From the NCBI GenBank assembly GCA_014729085.1, contig WJKM01000023.1, positions 77,648 through 123,404 of the forward strand: a DNA stretch of 45,757 nt, in the 5' to 3' direction. This DNA comes from Candidatus Dojkabacteria bacterium. Lineage in GTDB: Bacteria; Patescibacteriota; Dojkabacteria; B142; WJKM01. Every line of letters begins with the position of its first letter. The first letter of the stretch is position 1. The notes beneath the pieces are model-generated. The model saw nothing but the letters and a program-made list of their open reading frames with translations. It searched no databases and was not told the origin of the DNA. Of the stretch, positions 38,586 to 45,757 are shown piece by piece. The position numbers were made by a program, and so were the translations under genes.

Positions 38586-39830
38586 TTAATCCACACAAAT
38601 CATAGGCTGGGATTCTCCGTCTATCATTTCTGAATAACATCCAAATGGTAGATTTGTACCTCTACAAATTCCTGCCAATTCATTCTTAGTAATATCAACA
38701 ACACATAAATTTTCACATTGGGTGGAATCTGTGCATGGTGCACCTGCATCTGCTGCTAGATATTCGCACATCCAAGTACCTAACAAACCTGCTTGAACCC
38801 ATCTCCCACCTGTTGCAATACATACCTCTGATTGACTCATTCCTTCATCCATATAACAAGCCTCGGTGCAAGCTTCTGTACACTGGCCAATATAGTATCT
38901 CCCACAAGTGGGCGCACAACTGTCATATTCGCCCCCATTAGCCTCACATACACTTCGAGATAAATCATTGCATTGCATTGACCTTTCAATCCAAGTTCCC
39001 CCAGCTGTTATACAAATACTTTCCCCTGACGAACTTCCTATCTCCACCTTTCGTGAAAGATCAACAATCTTAGCCATCTGGCCTCGGGTCAATACTCTAC
39101 TAGGTCTATAATATCCATCCGAATATCCCGAAATAATCTGCTCTCCATTGACTACTATATTAGTTAATATAGCTATATAACCTTCAAAATCGTTGCCATA
39201 AATATCTGGGAAGGTATGTGGTTTATCCATATTTACTGTCATTCCCTCAACTTCCAAAGCCTTTACTATATATTTAGTTACCTGTCCACGTGTGACATTT
39301 CTTTCTGGATGATACATACCATCACTATAACCCGAAACAATTTCCAAATTTCTAATAGTCTGAATATATTCATTTAAATCCACCGTCATATCATCAGCAT
39401 CGGGAAAACTGTCCCCAGAAGTATCTAAATCAAAGTCAAAAGCTCTAACAATAAATTTCGCCATTTGTGCTCTTGATACAGGATCTTTAGGACCATAAGT
39501 TCCATCACTAAATCCACTGACTATATTGTCTGCATACAAGTTTTCAATATATTTTGCAAAACTATTATTCGCAATATCTGGAAAACTATACTTTATCCAG
39601 GTAGTTCCACACTCATGGGTATAGAAAGCCCATTCCTCGCACATACTACCATCTGAAAAAATACATACTCCATACTGCGAACCATCTGCTTTCGTTCGAA
39701 TCTCGGACGTATACCCCATATCCTCACAATATTCAGAAGCTGGATTAGAGATTGCATAGACCTTTATTGTATAAAAACCAACTGAAATAATTGATAATAA
39801 AAAAAGTATGAAAGTTATTCTTTTTCTCAT
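38586..39830 (-). CDS. Secreted SLH-domain protein with Cys-rich C-terminus
   Basis: Three SLH repeats (VSGFSDGTYGPKDPVSRAQMAKFIV, VSGYSDGMYHPERNVTRGQVTKYIV, ISGYSDGYYRPSRVLTRGQMAKIV), then multiple Cys. Confidence 0.85.
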   Translation of the reverse strand: MRKRITFILFLLSIISVGFYTIKVYAISNPASEYCEDMGYTSEIRTKADGSQYGVCIFSDGSMCEEWAFYTHECGTTWIKYSFPDIANNSFAKYIENLYADNIVSGFSDGTYGPKDPVSRAQMAKFIVRAFDFDLDTSGDSFPDADDMTVDLNEYIQTIRNLEIVSGYSDGMYHPERNVTRGQVTKYIVKALEVEGMTVNMDKPHTFPDIYGNDFEGYIAILTNIVVNGEQIISGYSDGYYRPSRVLTRGQMAKIVDLSRKVEIGSSSGESICITAGGTWIERSMQCNDLSRSVCEANGGEYDSCAPTCGRYYIGQCTEACTEACYMDEGMSQSEVCIATGGRWVQAGLLGTWMCEYLAADAGAPCTDSTQCENLCVVDITKNELAGICRGTNLPFGCYSEMIDGESQPMICVD

Positions 39831-39852
39831 TTTAATATTTCTAATAACTTAA

Positions 39853-41298
39853 CTAGGATTCATTGATTATCTTTTCAGTATTTGCTGCAATTCCCAACAA
39901 CTTAGCCTCTGAAAATTTTTCACTCATAATCTGGAAGCCAATGGGCAAACCTTCCTTGTTGTATCCGCAATTTATACTTATTGCTGGACATCCAGCGATA
40001 TTTGCATTTACTGTATAAACATCGGCTAGATACATGGCTAACGGATCATTTGATTTTTCACCTAATTTAAAGGCTACAAAAGGTGAAGTTGGTCCAACTA
40101 GGATATCTACTTCTTTGAATAGCTCCATAATTTCCCTTGTAATCTTTACCCTAACTCTCGATGCATGTTTATAATACTCATCCGCATATCCAGCACTTAA
40201 TGCATATGTCCCAAGCATAATTCTTCTTTTCACTTCCGGTTCTAAATATTTGCTTCTGGTCTTCAACAGATTTTGCATATAATTATCTTCCTCTTTTCTT
40301 CCAAATCGAATTCCATCATATCTAGCCATATTTGAGGAGATTTCAGAAGGAACTAGAATATAATAAACAGAAATTCCCTGCTTCAAAATGGGAAGCGAAA
40401 CATCAATTATTTCTGCTCCATTTTTTTTCATTTTTGTAATTGTTTTCTGGACCGCTTGTTTAACATCTTGTGTAATTCCCTGTTCAAAATATTGTTTGGG
40501 AACACCTACTTTAACTTTATCGAGGTTCTTAATTTCATTGAGTTTTTTAAAATAATTTTCAACTGGTAAATCATATGTTGTTGCATCCTTCGAGTCCTTA
40601 CCTGCGATAATTTCCTCAATAAAGGCAGCTTCCCTTACTGTATGTGAAAGGATTCCGGGAGTATCAAAAGAGGATGCCATTGCAATTAAACCATACCTTG
40701 AATTCCTGCCATATGTAACTTTCAGTCCTACTAAACCGCAAAGTGATGCCGGTTGTCTTACAGAGCCCCCCGTATCTGTCCCTATTGCAAAAAGGCCAAT
40801 GCCTGCAGCAAGTGAAGCAGCTGCCCCGGAACTTGATCCTCCTGGTACCCTTGTATTATCTATAGGATTTAGAGTAGGACCAAAACCTGAATTTTCTCCG
40901 CTTGCACCATAAGCGAAGGGGTCACAATTAGTTTTGCCAATGATTACAGCCCCCTCCTCTTCCAACTTCTCTACAACAGTCGCTGAATAAGGTGCAATAA
41001 AATCCTTTAAAATCTTAGACGCAGCTGTAGTTCTAATTCCTTTGGTCATTAATATATCTTTTACAGTACAGGGGATTCCAGCAAGCAATCCAACCTTTTT
41101 GCCCTCTTGAATTTTTTGATCTACTTCCCTAGCTTTTTCTATTGAATCATCTAAAACTGTAATAAAAGCATTTAAATCCTTGCCTTTTGTATTTGCCAGT
41201 TCAAGATGATAACGAACTAGCTCCTCTGACTTTAATTTCTGTTTTTTAATTAGATCAATTGCTTCGAACAATCTAATCTTGGATAAATCTTTCATCAA
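39853..41298 (-). CDS. gatA: Asp/Glu-tRNA(Asn/Gln) amidotransferase subunit A
   Basis: GIPCTVKDILMTKG, PGGSSSGAAASLAAGIGLFAIGTDTGGSVRQPASLCG amidase signature. Confidence 0.97.
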   Translation of the reverse strand: MMKDLSKIRLFEAIDLIKKQKLKSEELVRYHLELANTKGKDLNAFITVLDDSIEKAREVDQKIQEGKKVGLLAGIPCTVKDILMTKGIRTTAASKILKDFIAPYSATVVEKLEEEGAVIIGKTNCDPFAYGASGENSGFGPTLNPIDNTRVPGGSSSGAAASLAAGIGLFAIGTDTGGSVRQPASLCGLVGLKVTYGRNSRYGLIAMASSFDTPGILSHTVREAAFIEEIIAGKDSKDATTYDLPVENYFKKLNEIKNLDKVKVGVPKQYFEQGITQDVKQAVQKTITKMKKNGAEIIDVSLPILKQGISVYYILVPSEISSNMARYDGIRFGRKEEDNYMQNLLKTRSKYLEPEVKRRIMLGTYALSAGYADEYYKHASRVRVKITREIMELFKEVDILVGPTSPFVAFKLGEKSNDPLAMYLADVYTVNANIAGCPAISINCGYNKEGLPIGFQIMSEKFSEAKLLGIAANTEKIINES

Positions 41299-41318
41299 AT
41301 GAATTTAAAATCTAAAGA

Positions 41319-41615
41319 TCAAAGTACTTTACTAATCGCAAAAAAATCATCTTTCTTTCTACCCTCAGTTGCGTTTAAAAATACATTTTTATCTTCCAAA
41401 CTTGCTTCTGACTTATCTTCACGGAGTCTCTCTCCTTCATAATCAAATAAATGTGAAATGTATTCTGTATTTTGTACATCAACATTCTTGATTTTATCTA
41501 TATATTCCAGTACAGAAGCCATCTGTTCTTTGTATATCCTAACCTCCTCTTTAGATAAATCAAGCTTTGCAAGATCAGCTATTTTTTTAACTAATTTATC
41601 GTCTATTTTAACCAT
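41319..41615 (-). CDS. gatC: Asp/Glu-tRNA(Asn/Gln) amidotransferase subunit C
   Basis: VKKIADLAKLDLSKEEVRIYKEQMASVLEYIDKIKNVD; adjacent to gatA. Confidence 0.93.
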   Translation of the reverse strand: MVKIDDKLVKKIADLAKLDLSKEEVRIYKEQMASVLEYIDKIKNVDVQNTEYISHLFDYEGERLREDKSEASLEDKNVFLNATEGRKKDDFFAISKVL

Positions 41616-41671
41616 AATCAGATATTAAATAAAAAATTACATTATCAAAATATTATACTTATACTTATTAA

Positions 41672-41700
41672 AAAAAGAAAAATCCCTACTGTGGGATTTT
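41672..41700 (-). terminator. Attenuator terminator upstream of gatC
   Basis: Minus strand AAAATCCC-acagta-GGGATTTTTcTTTTTT. Confidence 0.88.
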
Positions 41701-41738
41701 GATCTACTATTTAACCATATTAAAACAATCAAAATCCG

Positions 41739-41789
41739 CTATTCGGAAGAATTTCCATTTTGATTATTTTGTTTAAGGTATTTGTACAT
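41739..41789 (-). CDS. Asn/Gln-rich leader peptide MYKYLKQNNQNGNSSE*
   Basis: ATG TAC AAA TAC CTT AAA CAA AAT AAT CAA AAT GGA AAT TCT TCC GAA TAG; six Asn/Gln codons in 7; segments for attenuation follow. Confidence 0.83.
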   Translation of the reverse strand: MYKYLKQNNQNGNSSE

Positions 41790-41798
41790 TATGTTTAT

Positions 41799-41827
41799 AT
41801 TATACAGTACAAACAAAATATTTCCAA
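41799..41827 (-). promoter_or_regulatory. Promoter of gatCA operon leader
   Basis: Minus strand TTGGAA (41827-41822) - 17 nt - TATAAT (41804-41799), 9 nt before the leader ATG. Confidence 0.7.
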
Positions 41828-41831
41828 TAAT

Positions 41832-42296
41832 TTATAAAGTATAATGAGTCAAACTTATTTCAGTAATTATCCAGCTCCTCTTGCTATCTATTAAACTCAA
41901 AGTAATTTGCTGGTCATTATGATGCAGAAAACTCACTTGTACAAACTTTGTACCATCCCTTACTATGACACTAATAGTTTCTTCAGATTTAATCATATCT
42001 AGAATATTACCACTTAGTATGTTTTCACAATCAATATGATTTGGGAAAATATGTGCTATTCGTTCTTTGGTTTCATTGAAATTATTACTTTCTCTAAAAC
42101 TCTCTGAGAACCAAACTTTATAATCGCTCTCTGTAAAATCCCCATGAGATTTACAGATATCATAAACTATCTCTTCTCTTACTTCATCCCTGCTTCTCAT
42201 AATACTAGATGAAAAGAACACAAAAACACCTATACTAGTGCCAATACCAACGAGTATCACGAGAAAAATTATCAAACCTAATAACAATTTTTTCAT
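41832..42296 (-). CDS. Hypothetical single-TM protein
   Basis: N-terminal TM LLLGLIIFLVILVGIGTSIGVFVFF followed by a soluble domain. Confidence 0.6.
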   Translation of the reverse strand: MKKLLLGLIIFLVILVGIGTSIGVFVFFSSSIMRSRDEVREEIVYDICKSHGDFTESDYKVWFSESFRESNNFNETKERIAHIFPNHIDCENILSGNILDMIKSEETISVIVRDGTKFVQVSFLHHNDQQITLSLIDSKRSWIITEISLTHYTL

Positions 42297-42346
42297 AATA
42301 TATCTTTAGCATCATCAAATTAATAATAGGCATTATTATAGGAAAA

Positions 42347-45300
42347 TTACTCAATAATTTTCAAAAGTATTACATCCCCAGGATTTATAACCTCTCCCTC
42401 GATTTTTTTACTAACTTTGTATACTTTTCCATTTATTTCCAATTCATATTCTCCAGTCTCATCAATGACAAGCCTATCTGTTGTCACAAGCTCTAATTTA
42501 GGATTATTGGAAATAAATTCTTCAAAGGCTTTAAATTTTTTAGTCAAAGTCTTTCCTTCTGTCACATCCAAATTCATACCACCGAAACTTGCTAGTATAT
42601 ATCTATATCCTTCCAAATACATCTTAGTGGCTATTTCTTCTTTGCTTCTGCTGGATTTGTAAAGCCTGTGGAATACTTGCAAGTCGTTGTCCTTAAGTAC
42701 TCTTTTATAATTGTCATCGATAAAATATGTAAGCATAGTTCCTACTCTATAAACTAATGCATCGGGATTGGAATTCAATTCATTTTTAGCCTCTACAAAA
42801 TGTGGACTTATTTCTCCCAAGACATCATCAAATTTATACTGACCAATCATATACCTAGCATTATATGGTCGAAATAAGTGAGTTGACTCACGGTCTTTTA
42901 CTAAGAACATACTAAATGAAGCCAGAACTACCCATAGAAATACTGAAAGTTTAACTATAAATGTTATTACTGGATTGCGATTGTCTCGCTGCAGTTTACT
43001 TTGTAACACAAAAATCATTAAAAACAAAATCACAAATCCGATCATACCGTACCAATATAGTCCATTGCCAAGTATCAACCATAATGAAAGATAAACTGCA
43101 GAAAAAACAGAGATGGATTGTATTTTCCTATTTTTCGATAAAAGCTTTGTAATAAGTAAGAAGAAAATTCCAATACTGCTAAAGACAAAAAAGATAATAA
43201 AAATACCAGTCAAACTAGAAAAAAGTTTATATAAAAGCGTTAACAAAGGCGCTGCTAAGATTACTATATAGTTTACAAATCTCAAGATCGAATTAGAATC
43301 ATTTGAATATTGACTAACAACTTGCTGAATGCATTGTGTGTCTATACTTTTCTCGATACAGGTATCTCTACCAATTACGGAAATATAGGAAATAAATAAA
43401 AATCCTATGATTAATACTAAAAACAATCCTACGGCAAGTTGAGGGTATTTGTCTTTCAAAACTGCTAATACAAGAACTGGTAAAATTGCAAGTAATAAAT
43501 AACTTATATCAAAAAGAGCTGTTAACCTCGGATGATTATTTGTATTCATAACCACATCATATGGCAATGAAAGATATCTTAGGATACCTTCTTCATAACC
43601 TGAATATATAGTTACTGTTTCATACTGTCCCGAACTCTTAAAATTCAACTTTTGAGTCAATCCGCTTTCTTTTTTGCTTTCGTCCTCTTTCACTTGCTCG
43701 TTTACATATTCATCATATTTTTGATCTGCTTCAGTAAAATCAAAAGTTGGCCTTTGGGATTCCCCATAGAGCAACCCTTCCACACTTATTTCTTTTGTTT
43801 CGATGTAATTTTTAACTACCCAAGGTCCAAAACTAATAAAAATTCCGCAAGTAATTAAAAAGAAGGTAATTGCTAGATGTTTTACTTTAGTAGTCTGGAA
43901 CTTCTTAACAATAACTACTAATAATGCAATTACAGATAATGCTAAACTAATAATTTTTGTGAAAAGAATTGTTTTTTCCGAAAATTCAACGCCTGAATAG
44001 CTAAAAAGTTCAAACATAAATGTAAAAAAGATTCCAATAGAACCTACAATTATTAATCCCCAAATTCTGTAAAAAGAAAAAGCAACTGTAGCAAATACTG
44101 CAACTAGTAATATAAAAGATGTATATTTTATCCCAAAGGCGAAACCAGCCAAAACACCAATTAATAAAGCTAGAAGAATAGCTTGTTTAGATATAAGCTT
44201 ATCCTTTCCTCCTTTTGATTGCCTTTTCTTTTTATCTTTTTTCTCAGCTGGCTTTGTTTTAATGTCATTTTGTTTATTTCGGAATAATTCAATAAAATCA
44301 AAAATTAACAACAAAATTACCGCTGAAACAAATAAGAGGCCTAAATCAACCTTCATATCCATTCTGGATTGGAACACGATTGAGGGCAATGTATAAAAGA
44401 TAGTTACTAAAAAAAGCGAAGAAAATTTGGACACATATTTTCTTGCAAGTTTGTAAATGGCTCCGAGTGAAAAAATACCTCCGATTAAAGACAAACCCAT
44501 CGCTACTTCTGTACTGTTAAACAAAATAAACCCGGAACTCATGAATAGAGACCAATTATATGCATTGATACCTTGTACCAACTCACCTGTCTGCCCAATA
44601 ATTTTAGGAATATTCATATAGATTCCCATATCATCCCAACCAATTGGAAAAGGACGTATTATATTCATTAAGTTCAAACAGAAAACAAAAACGAGGAGAA
44701 GCAATGGTAACATTGTCTTTAAACCTAATGTCTTATCTTGAAATAGATTTGTAAAAAGAGTTAATTTTATGAATGATTTTATGTTCTTAAAGCTTAATAA
44801 AAGCATCAAGACTAACAAAGGAGCCAGAATAGGTAATTTTAATAAGCCGAAACTTCCCAAAAGGAACATTATAAAAACAAATACGCAAATCCCAATACTA
44901 ATTGAATAAAGAATTTTTTTTCCTTTATCTAAATGCATTTTTAATAAATTTAAAATCATGCTTCCAATCCCAAAAACTATCAGTGTGATCAAATATAAAG
45001 CAGATATCAACCCAAGGAACTTTAATTCAAAATTTAAAATTGCTGGGAAATAAGACATTTCTGAAAAGATATTGACTTTACGGGCGTAAATAGTAAATAT
45101 TAAACCTGCTAATAAATGAAGATATAAAACTATGGTCCAGCCAGAAATTCTTAAGTTCTTAAATTCTATTTTATTTTTTACAACTAGTTCCGAAAAAAAT
45201 AAAAGAAAAATGCCTGTGAATATCAAGAATAAAATTAATAAATCCCAATAAGCAAAATTAGAAATGAACTTCCAATATAAAGGATGCTGTAAAAAATATT

Positions 45301-45370
45301 CGTTTAGCACGAAAATAATCCAAAAAATTCCAAGGGATATGAATACATAGTTGGTAATTTTTTTAAGCAT
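42347..45370 (-). CDS. Large polytopic membrane protein, possible GT-C (PMT/ArnT-like) glycosyltransferase
   Basis: 1007 aa, more than 12 hydrophobic segments, short soluble C-terminal domain; family assignment tentative. Confidence 0.6.
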   Translation of the reverse strand: MLKKITNYVFISLGIFWIIFVLNEYFLQHPLYWKFISNFAYWDLLILFLIFTGIFLLFFSELVVKNKIEFKNLRISGWTIVLYLHLLAGLIFTIYARKVNIFSEMSYFPAILNFELKFLGLISALYLITLIVFGIGSMILNLLKMHLDKGKKILYSISIGICVFVFIMFLLGSFGLLKLPILAPLLVLMLLLSFKNIKSFIKLTLFTNLFQDKTLGLKTMLPLLLLVFVFCLNLMNIIRPFPIGWDDMGIYMNIPKIIGQTGELVQGINAYNWSLFMSSGFILFNSTEVAMGLSLIGGIFSLGAIYKLARKYVSKFSSLFLVTIFYTLPSIVFQSRMDMKVDLGLLFVSAVILLLIFDFIELFRNKQNDIKTKPAEKKDKKKRQSKGGKDKLISKQAILLALLIGVLAGFAFGIKYTSFILLVAVFATVAFSFYRIWGLIIVGSIGIFFTFMFELFSYSGVEFSEKTILFTKIISLALSVIALLVVIVKKFQTTKVKHLAITFFLITCGIFISFGPWVVKNYIETKEISVEGLLYGESQRPTFDFTEADQKYDEYVNEQVKEDESKKESGLTQKLNFKSSGQYETVTIYSGYEEGILRYLSLPYDVVMNTNNHPRLTALFDISYLLLAILPVLVLAVLKDKYPQLAVGLFLVLIIGFLFISYISVIGRDTCIEKSIDTQCIQQVVSQYSNDSNSILRFVNYIVILAAPLLTLLYKLFSSLTGIFIIFFVFSSIGIFFLLITKLLSKNRKIQSISVFSAVYLSLWLILGNGLYWYGMIGFVILFLMIFVLQSKLQRDNRNPVITFIVKLSVFLWVVLASFSMFLVKDRESTHLFRPYNARYMIGQYKFDDVLGEISPHFVEAKNELNSNPDALVYRVGTMLTYFIDDNYKRVLKDNDLQVFHRLYKSSRSKEEIATKMYLEGYRYILASFGGMNLDVTEGKTLTKKFKAFEEFISNNPKLELVTTDRLVIDETGEYELEINGKVYKVSKKIEGEVINPGDVILLKIIE

Positions 45371-45518
45371 GAAATCGTTGGGTAATAAATATCTGTAACT
45401 TAATCTACAAAATTATAACGAACTCAATATAAAATAACATGTTTATAAATAAATAACACATTTTGCTACTCCATATCCAACCCATATTTTTCTCTATATA
45501 ATGTCATCTCTTTGCTTT

Positions 45519-45610
45519 GTCATTCCTGCGGAAGCAGGAATCTCTTTTCTTTTTCCCTCACTTCACCCCTATACTTTTATACAAGATTCCTGATCACAGT
45601 CAGGAATGAC
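45519..45610. repeat. MITE-like palindromic repeat, copy 1
   Basis: Terminal inverted GTCATTCCTG...CAGGAATGAC; internal hairpins ATTCCTGC-ggaa-GCAGGAAT and ATTCCTGA-tcacag-TCAGGAAT. Confidence 0.85.
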
Positions 45611-45644
45611 ATAAGGAATAAGGTATGACCTCTCCCGCCACTTT

Positions 45645-45736
45645 GTCATTCCCGCGAAAGCAGGAATCTCTTCTTTTTTTCCCTCACTTCGTCCCTATAC
45701 TTTTATACAAGATTCCTGATCACAGTCAGGAATGAC
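45645..45736. repeat. MITE-like palindromic repeat, copy 2
   Basis: About 126-bp period relative to copy 1, nearly identical including flanking ataaGGAATAAGG(t/c)ATGACC; array may continue past the window edge. Confidence 0.85.
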
Positions 45737-45757
45737 ATAAAGGAATAAGGCATGACC

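Noticed and set aside
1-45757. CRISPR arrays, prophage, IS transposase, rRNA genes, UGA recoding
   Set aside because: No regularly spaced repeat array, phage or transposase proteins, or rRNA motifs seen; TGA is used as a stop (e.g. at 13968-13970).

Overview
The window looks like an AT-rich, Candidate Phyla Radiation-like bacterial chromosome segment using the standard code (TGA works as a stop). Taxonomy is inferred from gene style only. It carries core genes (mltG, ruvX, pgsA, murF-like, trmD, adk, rpoD, ftsZ, ftsA, ftsQ-like, rpsO, rpsN, gatC/gatA/gatB), three SLH-domain surface proteins, a sortase, two penicillin-binding/beta-lactamase-fold hydrolases, a CarS/DUF46-like membrane enzyme, and two different tRNA-Asn(GUU) genes. 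The main discovery is in intergenic regions. I find ribosome-mediated transcription attenuators with short, nearly leaderless leader peptides starting 4-10 nt after consensus-like -10 boxes: (i) MKIKIFVNNNRNNNPLF* upstream of a tRNA-Asn gene; (ii) MYKYLKQNNQNGNSSE* upstream of gatC-gatA-SLH-NUDIX-gatB; (iii) two tandem Thr-rich leaders, MKIKSINTTRSTTTP* and MTIIHSKKTTTTLITLRKG* (the second without its own obvious promoter), upstream of a three-gene operon (GCS2-like amidoligase, N-formylglutamate-amidohydrolase-like protein, PP2C-like phosphatase). Each has mutually exclusive 1:2 / 2:3 / 3:4 pairings ending in an intrinsic terminator. Codon identity matches the downstream genes for the Asn and Asn/Gln cases. 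A candidate pseudoknot in the rpsO leader, a tRNA-3'-end direct repeat with an encoded CCA, and a MITE-like tandem repeat at the right edge are also reported. All pairings were read by eye; no folding or database search was run.
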